64,000 bases of DNA from DASZFV01 sp036494575 (GTDB lineage Bacteria; Myxococcota_A; Polyangia; Fen-1088), in the NCBI GenBank assembly GCA_036494575.1, contig DASXOE010000018.1, positions 44,365 to 108,364 of the forward strand. The letters run 5' to 3'. The position numbers and the translations under genes were made by a program. The notes beneath the pieces were generated by a model. It did no database searches and was not told where the DNA came from. It saw only the letters and a program-made list of their open reading frames with translations. This document shows positions 9,438-25,671 of this stretch, in pieces; positions within the stretch are counted from its first letter, which is position 1; each line of letters begins with the position of its first letter.

Positions 9438-10290
9438 ATGGACGCTCCCAAAAGCTTCGCGAGGGCTCCATCCTTCTTTAGTGTTGAGGCCAACGCGCCG
9501 ACGTTTCCGGCTGCGTTGCGCCAGCTTCCGAAGCCTCCCGAGCGCCTGTGGACCCGGGGCCGACTGCCCCGAGCGGGCGAGCGCCTGCTTGCCATCGTCG
9601 GCTCTCGGGCCGCGTCCGGCGCGGGCTGCCGGATCGCCGAGCGTCTGGCCGCAGCGGCCGTGGGCGCCGGCGCGGGGGTCGTCTCGGGCGGCGCGCTCGG
9701 CATCGACGCGGCCGCGCATCGTGGCGCCATCGGGGCGGGCGGCGCGACCTTCGCCGTGCTCGGCTGTGGCGTCGACGTGATCTACCCGGACCGTCATGGC
9801 CCGCTCTTCGAGGATGTTGTCCGCGCGGGCGGCTTGCTCTCGGAGTACGCGCCGGCCACGCCGCCGCGCGCGGGTCAGTTTCCCGTGCGCAACCGCATCG
9901 TCGCCGCGCTCGCCGAGGCGACGATCGTCGTCGAGGCGAAGCAAGGCTCGGGCGCGCTCATCACGGCGCGGCTCGCGCGCGGGCTAGGCCGCCGCGTCCT
10001 CGCCGTGCCGGGCAGCGGCGGGTGCGATGAGCTCATCGCGTCGGCAGCCGCGCTGCCCGTCGACGACGAACGCGCGCTCTTCGAGCGGCTCGCGGGCGTG
10101 GCCCCTCCGACGCCCGAGGTCCCGCCCAGCCTGGCCGCCCTCGTCGGCGCGTTGCGGGCGGGGGCGACGGCGCCCATCGATCTGGCGTTGCGCATGGGGG
10201 CGACGTTGCCCGAAGTGCTCGCGGCGCTCGCGGAGGCGGAGCTTTCCGGGTGGGCGCGGCGCCTTCCCGGCGGACGATTCGAGGTGCTTC

Positions 10291-10301
<11 letters not shown>
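9438..10301 (+). CDS. dprA: DNA-processing protein DprA
   Basis: A DprA/Smf protein that loads RecA onto incoming single-stranded DNA during natural transformation. The Rossmann-like core is complete: AIVGSRAASGAG, VVSGGALGIDAAAHRGAI, GCGVDVIYP, FPVRNRIVAAL and GSGALITARLA. A winged-helix-like C-terminus ends near LPGGRFEVLRAN. No N-terminal SAM domain is evident. ATG 9438 gives 287 residues; upstream starts at 9384 or 9318 (327 residues) stay open but encode no family sequence. The stop overlaps the topA GTG start by 11 bases, and dprA-topA is a widespread conserved pair. Confidence 0.92.
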
Positions 10302-13002
<2,701 letters not shown>

Positions 13003-13778
13003 CGGCGGGCGCGGCGTCGTCGTCGCGGCGGCGCTCGCCGTCGCGCCGCGGGCGGCGCTCGCCGTCGACGCGTTCGAGATCCAGGTCTACGACGGCACGG
13101 CGAACCCGGCCGGCGATCCGGGCCTCGAGCTGCACGTCAACGACGTCGTGCGCGGGTTGACGACGGCGCCCGCGCCCGAGCTGGCTCCCAATCATCAGGC
13201 GCACTTCACGCTCGAGCCCTCGTACGGCGTGACGCCCTACTGGGAGCTCGGCGGCTACTTGCAGAGCGCGCTGCGCGCCGACGGGGCGTTCGACTTCGCG
13301 GGCGCGAAGCTGCGCTCGAAGCTCGTGACGACGCGGGCCTGGTCCTCCCGCGCGCGCCTCGGCATCAACGTCGAGGTGAGCGGCTTGCCCCGGCGTTACG
13401 AGGCGGACGGCTGGGCGATCGAGGTGCGGCCCATCGTCGCGTACGACCTCGGACCTGTCCGCTTGGCCGCGAACCCCATCGTCGACGTCTCGCTCACGGG
13501 CGCCGGCGCCTCGTTCGAGCCGGCGGCGCAGGCGCTCTACGAGGTCCCGGGGGCCGTCTCGGTGGGGCTCGAATACTACGCGGGCCTGGGCGGGCTCGTG
13601 CACCTGTCCCCGGTGCGCGCGCAGGAGCATTACCTCTACGAGGTCGTGAACCTGCTGCGCGTGCGGAGCTTCGAGCTGAACGTCGGCGTGGGCGAGGGGT
13701 TGACGTCCGCCTCGAACGCCCTCGTGGCCAAGCTCATCCTCGGCTACGTGCTCGAGCGGCGCCCGCGGGGCGCAGACG

Positions 13779-16700
13779 TCACCTCAAGGTGATGCGCACG
13801 GTGTGGGCCGCGCCGTCGCCGAGATCGGCGCGGAGCTGCCACGGGCCAGCCGCCATGGCGTGGATGTCCATCAGCAAGTCGTACTCCCGCAGGAGCGGGT
13901 TGTAGACGAAGGTGTTGCCGATGACCGGCGGCAGGCCTGCGGCGGGGTGCTCGACGCCGACGTTTCCAGCGGCGTCGATGCGCGCGTCGGTGAGTCGCAC
14001 CACGAGATCCCTGATGCCCGCGCTCCCGTCCGCGAGCGCGAAGCGTACGAGGACGGGGATGGGCCGCAGGAAGACGGACGTCCCGTTGTTGTTGATGGGC
14101 GGCAGGAAGCCGCCGAAGGACACGCGCACACGCACGAGGAACGAGCTCGTCGCGCGGTTGCCCGAGGCGTCCGTCGCCGAGCAGTGGACGGTCGTGTCAC
14201 CCAGCGGGAACAGGCTGCCCGAGGCCGGCGCGCACGACACGACGGGGTGCGGATCCGTGTCGTCCTTCGCCGTCACGCTGTACGAGACACGAGTGCCGAG
14301 TCGGCTCGCCGCCGTGACCTGGATCGTCGCCGGCAGATGGAGCACGGGCGGCGTCGAGTCGCCGACGACGACCGCGAAGTGCGCGGGCGGCGACGTGTTG
14401 CCGTGACGGTCGGTGGAGGCGCACGTCACGATCGTCGTGCCCACGGGGAAGAACGAGCCCGACGGGTGGTTGCACGTCACGGGGTCGGCGCCGTCGACGA
14501 GGTCCGTGGCGCACGTCGCGTAGGTGACCGCGCCGCCGCTGGGGCCCGCGGCGAGGACACGCAGATTGGGCAGCGGGCAGAGCGAGGGCGGCGTCGTGTC
14601 GACGACCGTTACGGGGAACGACGCTGAGGTCGTGTTCCCGGCGCCGTCGGTGGCCTGGCAGGTCACGGTCGTCGTCTCGTCGAGCGAGAACAGTGCGGGC
14701 GACGCGGGGACGCAGTCGACGGGCAGCGCGCCGCTCACGACGTCGGTCGCCGAGGCGTCGAACGACACGAGCGCGCCGAGCGCGCTCTGCGCCTCGGCCG
14801 TGATGGGTCCGGGCACGGTGACGACGGGCGGTCCATCGACGACGAGGACGCCGAAGCCGCCCAGGCCGACGGCCTGCGTGGCGGGATCGATGGCCGTGCA
14901 TAGCACGAGCGTCGGTCCGACGTGGAAGAGCGTGCCCGAGACCGGCGTGCAGTCGAGCTGGGCCGGCGTTCCCGCGGCGGTCGTCGCCGAGGCCGCGTAG
15001 CTGACGATCGTGCCGCTCGGGCCGTCGGCCGGGACGGTGATCGGTCCTGGCAGCGTGAGCGTGGGGAGATTGCCGTTGCCCGTGGTGACACCCACGAGCG
15101 TGTCGTCGGAGGGGCAGCCCTCCTGCCAGCCGCCGCCCACGCGCGAGTCGACGACCTGAGAGATCTTCATCTGGTGCCAGCCCGGCGGCAGGTCGAACGA
15201 GAGACTCCAGTTGCCGTTGTCGTTGGCGCGCGTCGTCCACACGCGGTTGCCGACGTGGATGTTGACGTCGGCGTCGGGCAGCGCGCAGTCGGGGCCGTTC
15301 GCCCCGTTCGCGGGATCGCAGTTGCCCTCGCCGAACTTGAGCGTCCCCGACGTGACGAACGTCTGTCCGCGGAAGGGCAACTGGAGGCGCGGCGGCGGCA
15401 CGTGGAGCTCGATGCGGCTCTTGGGCGTGCCGGCGACGTTGGCATAGGCGCGGAAGTGCGCGACGACGTCGTCGGGCGTCGCGTTCGTGGGCGGGTCGGG
15501 CGCCTGGAAGAAGTAGATGAGGTGCTTGCCGGGCGGAAGGTTCAGCGACGTGTGGAACGTGAACGATCCGTCGGGTAGAGGCGTCTGGTCGACGACGACG
15601 TCGCGCCCGAGGAGCTGGAGCGGGGCGCGGCCCGTCTCCTCGGCGATGCGGAGCCTGCCGAAGCTCGCCTCGGCGTACGGGATCGTCCCCTTGACGTCGA
15701 AGACCCCCGGGTTGGGCGGCGCGTTCAGGCTGCAATCGATCTCGGCGCCTGTGCGCGGAAACTCGACGGTGGGCGGGCGAATGCCGACGCTCACGTAGAC
15801 GGGGTTGCTACCGCCGACGATGGGCGGCGTGCACGCGGCCGTCGTGAAGACGAGCTTGTGCCAACCCTGGGCCGGGGCCGCGGGGCTCCCGGCCGAGAGC
15901 TGGACGTGGTCGTTGATGGCGCCGTTGCCGGCGGCCGTCACCGTCGACGTCAGCGTCGTGCCCGTGCCCTCGTCGCACACGTTGACGGCGCCCGGCGTGG
16001 CCGTGCCCGTCACGGGGAAGGTGTCGTTCGCGGGGTTGGGGCTGGCCGTCGGATCGCGCGGCGACGTGATGACCGGCGGCGGTGGCGACGCGGGCGCGAG
16101 CGCCGAGACCGTGACCTGCCAATCGACGGATGTGCTGTCGGCGCAGAAGGCCGCGGGGGGCGCCACGCAAGACGCGCCCGGGTAACTGCGCTGCGTGAGG
16201 CGCAGCGTGTACGTCCCGTACGCCGCGACCGGGATGTCGCCGGCGTAGGTGCCGTCGCCCGCCACGGAGAGCACGACGTCGGTGCCCGTGCCCTGGACGT
16301 GCGCGAGCACGGAGCCGCCGAGGACGCCGCCCATGCCCGACACGTGAATCGAGGTCGCCGCGTTGTAGACCTGGCCGCCCGGGCGCGGCTGCTCGAGCAC
16401 GGGCGGCGGCGGCGTCCCGGCGGCGCCATCGGAGGTCGGGGCGAGGACGTTCACGAGCGGCAGGCCGTTCGGGCCCACTGGCGGCGCGAGCGAGAGATCG
16501 GGTGTGGCGCCCGAGGCCAGCGGCGTCGTGAGATCGGCCTCGGTACCGCCGTTCTTCGTCGCGACCATGACGAGGTTGAGGCCGGCGCCGCTCGCGCTCG
16601 GCGCGACGGCCGGGTACAGGACCATCGTGGGCACGGGGCCACGCGGCTGGCGCGGACTCGCCCAGATGAGCTGCACCGTGTTGTCGCTCGTCGTGACGTC

Positions 16701-19645
16701 GACGGTGGCGCGGACGCGATAGCGGACGCCCGACTGCAGCGGGATGGGCGTGCCAGGGCGCGCCTGCGTCGTCGGGCTCGGCAGCGGGTTCTTGCAGGTG
16801 AGGCCGCAGACCGTCCCGACCTCCGTGACGCACTTTGCGTCCCAGACGGGCTCCGTCGAGTAATACGACAGATAGCCGCCATCGCAGCAGAAAGGATCCT
16901 TGGCGCAGATCGAATCCACGCATGGGTCGCAGGCCGACTGGGTGATCGTCGACGCGGTGAGCTTGTCGCCGAGCGCGCAGATGTCGTGCGGCGCGCAGCC
17001 CGTGAGGGGGGGCCCGACCGGCACGGGCGCCACGATCGTCGCGCTGCCGATCTCGAGGTGCGCGTCCCCGGCCGCGAGGAGCGTGAACTCGTACGTGTCG
17101 GAGTACAGCGGAACGATCTCGCCCTCCCAGAGGATCGAGTAGGTCGGCGGAAGGACCCCGGCCGGGAGCACGGTCGTCGCCGATTGCTCGACGGCGGCGT
17201 CGAGGCGCGCGGCCGACGCGCCCGTGAGCCCCGGGTTGTCGAAATAGGTCGCCCGCAAGCCCGTGCCCTCGCCGGGGACCACGCGGTAGAGGTTGCCCGA
17301 CGGGATGGTCTGCTGCGCGAGCGCGCCCGGCGGTTGCCAGGTGAGACCGGGGTCGGTTCCCGTGGCCGGCGGCGCCGCCTGGAAGCGATCCCAGCGGAGG
17401 TAGTAGCGCCCGCCCTGCTGGAGGTCGACGCTGCCGCTCGTCGGACCGGGGCCGGCGAACCAATCGACGACCTTCTGACCGTTCACGGTGACGCGGCTCG
17501 GCTGCGATGCGGCCGAGAAGACGTAGGTCCCGGTCGTGGGCGCCTCGATCCAGCCCGTGAGGACCTGCCCGAAGGTGCGCCCGTCGGCGGCGGCGGACGT
17601 GTCTGCGGGCTCGCACGCCTCCGCGGCCGCCGCGCAGTCGTCGGTCCAAGCGGTCGCGCAGCAGCCACCGAGGCCACCCTTCGCGCAGACGGACGCCGCG
17701 CAGGTGCTGCACGAGCTCGCGAGCGCCGTGCCCGCGAGGTGCTCGCTGTGATCGCAGGTCGGCACGTGCACGATGCCGTTGCGGAGCAACGTCGGAGGCG
17801 CCGCGGGTCCGTCGGGCGTCTCGGTGTCGAGCGCGTAGGCGAAGACGTTGCCTTTCGTCGCCAGCGGCAACGTGAACGAGAAGCCGTGCCTCGCCGACGC
17901 GTGGCCGAGCCCGTCGCAGGTGGTGCCCACCTCGCCGGCGAGCGGCGCGGCCAGCGCCTCGTCGGCGTAGATCGTGCCGAGCAGCGCTCCGCCGTGCTCG
18001 CGGGGCGCGCCTCCGTAGATCGCGACGGGGACGGCCGTGCCCGGCCACTCGGGATCGCAAGCCCAGCCCTGGATCGTCGCGGAGGTCCCGCCCGTGCTCA
18101 CGCCGGCCGTCGTCTCGACGGCGCCGCCGGGGCCGATGAGGTACTTCTGGGGCGCCGTCGGCGGCGCGGCGTCGCGCGGCCACACCTTGCCGAGCGGCCA
18201 CCACGGACCCGTGCCGCCCGGGACGTCCTGGCAGAGATCGTTGCGGTCGGCGACGCACGACGCGTCCCAGACCGGCTGGGGCAACGTCGGGTCGGCGCTG
18301 CAGCAGTGAGGGAACTTGCGGCAGACGGCCGTCGTGCAGGGGCTGCAGTCCCAAGGCAACGCCGTGCCGATCTCGGCCTCGTTGTGCTGACAGTAATTCG
18401 GAGAGAAGATCTCGACGCGCGGATCGGCCGTGAGGGGATTCGCGAAGCGCGCGTCCTCGAAGTGATCCTCCTCGAGGCGGTCGATGTCGGCGAAGCTCGC
18501 GCACTGGCCCACGGGCGAGAGATCTCGCCAGCGCGTGCGCTGCAGCGCCGTGACCTTGAGGCTCGGGTCCGACATGAGCGGCGTGAACGTCACGAAGTAC
18601 TCCTGCGCGAACATCCAGAGCGAGTCTGGGTTGAGCGCGGAGAGCGGATTCTGGATCGCGTTCGGCCAGACGAACTGCCGCGTGTCGAAGAGATCGACGA
18701 ACGTGCCGTTGCGCGTGAAGCTCTGGCGGTCTTGGCAGTAGCCGGCGCGCGCCGCCGTCTTGCATGCGTCGTAGAAGGGCTTCATGTCGAAGTCCTTCTC
18801 GACCCAGTCGTTGATCGTGTCGTCGAAGAACCAGGTCGTGTCGTGACGCCACGGCCGGTAGCCCCAGATGCGGGCGCACTTCGCGGCGACGCCCGTCGCC
18901 GTGCAAGCGAAGATGAACTTGCCCGGCGTCGCCGGATCCTCGGGGATCGCCATGGCCGTCGCGGCGCCCGTCACGTCGTGGAACGGGCACAGCGAAGCCC
19001 ACTGGCCGCTCGCGGGCTGGAAGAAGAAGATCTCGTAGAGCGTGATGTCGTCATTGGCCTGGCTTGCCGCCCGGTGTAGCTCGTTCGGCACGGGATCGGG
19101 CCGCTCGCGCGCGATGTAGAGATCGAGATCCTCGGCGGGGTTGCCGTTCGCGTCGACGAGGTGGGCCGTCGCGAAGTGCCCGACGGCCGAGCCGCCGCCC
19201 ACGGAAATGTAGGTCCCCGCGCCCGTGCTCATCGTGGGGTTCGCCGTCAGCTCGATGGCCACGGGGCCGCTGTCGGACGTCGTTCCTCGAATGTCGACGG
19301 ACCCGATGTCGACGCCGTTGATGTCGGAGGCGACGACATCCGTGCCGAGCAGCGCGACACCCTGGGCGGAGAAGCCCTGCGCGGAGAAACCCTGCGCCGA
19401 GAAACCCTGGGCGCTGAAGCCCTGGGCGGAGAAGCCCTGCGCCGAGAAACCTTGCGCGGAGAAACCCTGCGCCGAAAAGCCTTGCGCGGAGAAGCCCTGG
19501 GCGGAGAAGCCCTGGGCGGAGAAGCCTTGCGCCGAGAAGCCTTGCGCGCTGAAGCCGGCCCACGCGCCCGCGGGCGCGCCGAGGACGAGCGCGGCCAAGA
19601 TGACCGCACGGACCGAGATCCGACCTTTTGTGATCTCATTCAGTA

Positions 19646-19649
<4 letters not shown>
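13779..19649 (-). CDS. giant secreted FSAQG-repeat / ADYC-like / PA14-like / HYR-like protein
   Basis: A 1956-residue exported protein. Signal peptide 1-31 (ending AWA) is followed by 13 FSAQG repeats (33-97). An ADYC-like domain comes next, with CARIWGYRPW and AARAGYC near residue 303, where Gly replaces the Asp of the namesake motif. Then come Cys-rich clusters (CSPCTTAVCRKFPHCC), PA14-like beta-sandwich segments (about 690-1000), Ig/bacterial-adhesin-like stretches and four HYR-like repeats in the last 450 residues (SATDVVSGALPVDC, CATDLVDGADPVTC). It is likely a cell-surface or matrix protein with carbohydrate- or protein-binding modules. The TTG start at 19649 is preferred over ATG 19673: AGGGGGG lies six bases upstream and TTGA overlaps the kinase-SUMF1 stop. 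Confidence 0.87.
19360..19554 (-). repeat. 13 tandem 15-bp units encoding FSAQG
   Basis: Thirteen contiguous 15-base units, each translating to FSAQG, directly after the signal peptide of the giant secreted protein. Units differ only synonymously: Gln is CAG or CAA, Gly GGC or GGT, Phe TTC or TTT, and Ser TCC, TCG or AGC (AGC in the units at 19405-19419 and 19540-19554). No unit carries an amino-acid change. Confidence 0.95.
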
Positions 19650-22213
<2,564 letters not shown>

Positions 22214-22299
22214 TCGTTCCCCCTGCTCATGAGGCGGAGATGTTCCCCGCTGGATCAACGCCGCCCCAGCCCGCTATTCCCCATCCGAAGCTGGCGACG

Positions 22300-22401
22300 C
22301 TACACGGACGGCGGGAGCCGTTCAACGCAGCGAACGAGCGAGGCGCTGATCACGGCGGTGACCGCGAAGGCTCTCATCGAGCTCTCCTCGAGGGCTCTCA
22401 T
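22300..22401 (-). CDS. small hydrophobic ORF with two candidate starts
   Basis: A 33-codon ORF in the 275-base gap upstream of the kinase-SUMF1 gene. Two ATGs, 22401 and 22377, lie in a duplicated 24-base segment, and each has a purine-rich site before it (GAAGGA and GAGGAGA). The product begins MRALEESSMRAF and continues with a hydrophobic stretch, AVTAVISASLV, before ending 12 residues later. It resembles a truncated signal peptide or a leader peptide. It may be a remnant; no family is recognised. Confidence 0.3.
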   Translation of the reverse strand: MRALEESSMRAFAVTAVISASLVRCVERLPPSV

Positions 22402-22404
22402 CGA
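22369..22404 (-). repeat. 24-bp spaced direct duplication
   Basis: GGCTCTCATCGA occurs at 22369-22380 and again at 22393-22404, so a segment with its own ATG and Shine-Dalgarno is duplicated. It creates the two candidate starts of the small ORF at 22300-22401. Confidence 0.7.
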
Positions 22405-22488
22405 TCCTTCGCGCCTTCGCGGGACGGGCTCCTGAAGTTCGACCCGTAAGATTCCGTACTGATGAGTCGCGGATTGATGAGTCACGCG

Positions 22489-23487
22489 TCATCTCCGTCG
22501 GCTCGACCGTCGGAAGAAGCCCCGCGCGGGGCCTCCCTCGGGCCTCGAATCGGGCGGCGGACCGTTGCCGACGAGCGCCTCCATGACGTCGAGCACGCGC
22601 GGGAACCGCCGCTCCGGCTCGCGCTCGAGGCAGCGGAGGATGGTGGCGTCCCAGCGGGCGTCGAGTCCGGGCACGATGAGGCGTGGCGGGGGCACGGCCT
22701 CCCGGAAGCGCTTGATGGCCATGACGGTGATCGAGCTGCCTTTGAAGGGAAGCTCACCCGTCACCATCTCGTAGAGCACGATGCCGAGAGCGTAGACGTC
22801 GGTGGCGGGGGTGACGGGCTTCTGCCCCGTGACGACCTGCTCCGGCGCCATGTAGAGCGGCGTGCCCACGGCTTCGCCCGTCACGGTGATCGACGTCTCG
22901 TCGACGGCGTAACGCCGGGCGAGCCCGAAGTCGGTGATGACGACGCGCGGGCCGCCCGCCTCGTCGACGAGGACGAGGTTGCCTGGCTTGAAGTCGCGGT
23001 GAATGACGCCGACGGCGTGAGCGGCGGCGAGCCCGGCGCCCATCTGCTCGGCCAGCGGCAGCGCCTCGTCGGCCGAGAAGCGGCCGCGCGACTCGAGCAC
23101 GTCAGCCAGCGTCGGGCCACGCAAGAGCTCCATCGTGATGAAGGTCAGCGTCGTGCCGTCGGGCGAGGCGTGGTGGCCCACGTCGAAGGTCCGGCACACG
23201 TTGCGGTGGGTCACGCGGCGCGCGACCTGGATCTCGCGGCGAAACCGCTCGATGGAGACGGCGTCGTCAGCCACTCCCGCGCGCAGCGTCTTGAGCGCCA
23301 CGGCCTCGCCGACCACCTCGTCCGTGGCCTCATAGACCTCCCCGACGGCGCCCGCCCCGATGAGCCGGACGACGCGGTAGCGGCGGGCGACGAGCTCGCC
23401 GTCGGTGAGTCGCTGATCGAAGGGGGTCCGGCCGCCGCCGCGTCCGCCACTCGAACGGGTCCGATCGTCCCTTCCGACTCTGGTCAT
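22489..23487 (-). CDS. soluble Ser/Thr protein kinase
   Basis: A 332-residue Hanks-type kinase without a membrane helix or sensor domain. Present are the IGAGAVGEVYEATD loop, VALKTL lysine, IHRDFKPGNLVL, DFGLARR, GTPLYMAPEQ and the DVYALGIVLYEMVTGELPF substrate-lobe motif. The C-terminal 20 residues are Arg/Gly-rich and probably disordered. M1 at 23487 gives a 40-residue basic N-terminal extension before the kinase fold. It lies seven bases downstream of a 33-codon ORF coupled to the rRNA methyltransferase gene, and about 275 bases upstream of the kinase-SUMF1 gene on the same strand. Its targets are unknown. Confidence 0.93.
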   Translation of the reverse strand: MTRVGRDDRTRSSGGRGGGRTPFDQRLTDGELVARRYRVVRLIGAGAVGEVYEATDEVVGEAVALKTLRAGVADDAVSIERFRREIQVARRVTHRNVCRTFDVGHHASPDGTTLTFITMELLRGPTLADVLESRGRFSADEALPLAEQMGAGLAAAHAVGVIHRDFKPGNLVLVDEAGGPRVVITDFGLARRYAVDETSITVTGEAVGTPLYMAPEQVVTGQKPVTPATDVYALGIVLYEMVTGELPFKGSSITVMAIKRFREAVPPPRLIVPGLDARWDATILRCLEREPERRFPRVLDVMEALVGNGPPPDSRPEGGPARGFFRRSSRRR

Positions 23488-23493
23488 CCGAGC

Positions 23494-23595
23494 TTATACC
23501 GCTTCAACGATGCGCGCGGGCGTGAGTCGTGTCAACGAATCAGCGGCCCGCGTGAAGAAGTGCTCGATGACGTCTTCCTCGAGGCAGCTCATCAT
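23494..23595 (-). CDS. 33-residue coupled small ORF
   Basis: A 33-codon ORF whose first ATG overlaps the methyltransferase stop as ATGA (23592-23595) and whose TAA lies seven bases before the downstream kinase start. The product starts MMSCLEEDVIEHFFTRAADS and is acidic-amphipathic; third-position GC is fairly high in its first half. The start CLEEDVIEHF recalls the N-terminus of the small zinc-finger or anti-sigma-like modules that precede kinases in myxobacteria, but no zinc motif is present. It could be a real microprotein or a decayed fragment. Confidence 0.35.
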   Translation of the reverse strand: MMSCLEEDVIEHFFTRAADSLTRLTPARIVEAV

Positions 23596-24641
23596 TCGCC
23601 CCGTCGGGCCTCGAGCGTCGCGACGCACTCGAGGTGGCGCGTCTGCGGGAACATGTCGAAGGGCTGCACGGTCGCGATCCGGTACCCGGCGGCGTGCAGC
23701 GACAAGAGGTCGCGCACCTGCGTCTCGGGGTTGCAAGAGACGTAGACGATCGTGCGCGGCGCGAAGGTCACGAGCTGGGCCAGGAACTCCGGCGAGCAGC
23801 CCTTGCGGGGCGGATCGACGATGACGGCGGCGTCGGCGCCCGGAAAGGGCAAGCCCGCGAAGATCGCGCTCGCGTCGGCCGCCATGAACGTGCAGTTGTC
23901 GTGCCCGTTGCGCACGGCGTTCTCGCGCGCCCAGGCGACGCTCGACGGGCTGACCTCGACGCCGAAGACGCGCTCGAAGCCGGGCGCCGCCGCGAGCGCC
24001 AGCAAGCCGCTGCCGCAGTAGGCGTCGACGAGGAAGCGCGCGCCCCCCGTGCGCGCCTCGGCCGCGACGTGCGCCGCGAGGCGCGGCAGCAGGAACGGGT
24101 TGTTCTGGAAGAAGTCGCCCGCGCGGAACTGCAGCCGGAGCGCGCCGACCTCCTCGGTGATGACGGCGCGGAAGTCGGTCGTCAGTCCCGAGGCGGCGTC
24201 GCGCAGCAGGAGGGACGCGCCGCGCCGGTACGTGTCGGCGTGCGCGGCGACCTCGGCGCGAACGACGGTGAGCGCAGCGTTGATGGCGTCGGTCGCGAGC
24301 GGGCAGCGCGGGACGTCGATCGTCCGGCGCGGCTCGCCGACCTTGAGGAAGCCGATGGGCGGCGCCTGGCCCCCGCGCGGGCGCGGGAAGTGCGGCGTGA
24401 TCTTCGAGCGGTAGCCGTACGCGCGCGGCGAGCCGATGCAGGGCGCGACGTCGACGGCGGTGTCGGGGAGCGCGGCCTCGAGCAGGCGCCGCACCTCGCC
24501 CGTCTTCCAGGCGAGCTGCTCGTCGTAGGGCACGTGCTGGAGCTGGCAGCCGCCGCAGGTCCCGAACAGGGCGCAGCGCGGCTCGACGCGCGCGCTCGGC
24601 TCGGGCAGGCGTGCGCCCGCGGGCGGGTCGGCGGCTGACAT
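23592..24641 (-). CDS. 23S rRNA / tRNA (uracil-5-)-methyltransferase, TrmA/RlmD family
   Basis: A 349-residue SAM-dependent uracil-C5 methyltransferase acting on rRNA or tRNA. The iron-sulfur cluster cysteines C23, C29 and C32 (CALFGTCGGCQLQH) plus a later C in DVPRCPL fit the RumA/RlmD pattern. The SAM fold shows DAYCGSGLLALA and VEVSPSSVAWARENA; VDPPRKGCSPEF and the nucleophile motif YVSCNPET complete the catalytic set. No separate TRAM domain is evident, so the protein is shorter than E. coli RlmD. ATG 24641 is chosen because the upstream extension to 24800 is Arg/Ala-rich and crosses the divergent xerC promoter region. The exact RNA target cannot be assigned. Confidence 0.9.
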   Translation of the reverse strand: MSAADPPAGARLPEPSARVEPRCALFGTCGGCQLQHVPYDEQLAWKTGEVRRLLEAALPDTAVDVAPCIGSPRAYGYRSKITPHFPRPRGGQAPPIGFLKVGEPRRTIDVPRCPLATDAINAALTVVRAEVAAHADTYRRGASLLLRDAASGLTTDFRAVITEEVGALRLQFRAGDFFQNNPFLLPRLAAHVAAEARTGGARFLVDAYCGSGLLALAAAPGFERVFGVEVSPSSVAWARENAVRNGHDNCTFMAADASAIFAGLPFPGADAAVIVDPPRKGCSPEFLAQLVTFAPRTIVYVSCNPETQVRDLLSLHAAGYRIATVQPFDMFPQTRHLECVATLEARRGE

Positions 24642-24745
24642 CACCGCAGTCTGCCGAACGCCCGCGCCGTCGTCGAGACGGCACGAATTCGCCGTCGAGG
24701 CGGCGATTCGCGCGCTCGCCCGGCGTGCGCTACGATCGCGCCAGC

Positions 24746-25671
24746 ATGGAAGCGGCGCTCGCGGCCTTTCGCCAGTACCTGACGTCCGAGAAGCGGGCAT
24801 CGGAGCACACGCGGCGCGCGTACCTTCACGACGTCGACGAGCTCGTGGCGTTCGCGCGCGGCAAGCTCCGCCGCGCGCCGACGCCCGCCGAGCTCGATCT
24901 CATGATGTGCCGCGCCTATCTCGCGTCGCTGCACGGCCGCAACGACGCGGCGACGATCGGCCGCAAGCTCTCGTCGTTGCGCGCGTTCTTCAAGCTCTCG
25001 GTGCGGCGGCGCCTCGTCGCGGGCAGCCCGGTCGCCGGCCTGCGCGCGCCCAAACGCGCCAAGCGCCTGCCGTCGTTCCTCGGCAAGGAGGACGTCGGCC
25101 GACTGCTCGACGGGCGCGCCGCGCGCCCCGACGCCACGCCCGAGGCCGTCGCCTGCGAGCGCGCGCTCTTCGAGGTGATCTACGGCGCGGGCCTGCGCGT
25201 CTCCGAGGCCTGCAACCTCGACGTCGACGACGTCGAGCGCGAGGGCGCGGGCGGTCGCGTGAAAGTGCGGCAGGGGAAGGGGCGCAAGGACCGCGTCGTG
25301 CCCTTCGGCTCGAAGGCGGGCGCGGCGCTCGACGACTACGGGCCGCACCGGACGAAGCGGCTCGAGGCGCGGCGCGCGGGCGCGGGCACGGGCGGCGCGG
25401 CGCTGTTCGTGAGCGCGCGCGGCCGGCGGCTCGACCCGCGCGTCGTGCGCCGCATGCTCGTGCGGCGCGGGCAGGCCACCAGCACGCCCCCGATCTCGCC
25501 GCACGCGCTCCGCCACAGCTTCGCGACGCACCTCCTCGGCGAGGGCGCCGACCTGCGCGGCATCCAAGAGCTGCTAGGCCACGCGAGCGTGCGCACGACC
25601 CAGCGTTACGCGCACGTCAACATCGATCACCTCATGTCGGTATATGACAAGGCCCACCCGAAGGCACGCCA

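Noticed and set aside
15858..19079. 1073-codon plus-strand open frame inside the giant FSAQG/ADYC gene
   Set aside because: Low-complexity Arg-rich shadow; the minus frame has domains, signal peptide and repeat selection.
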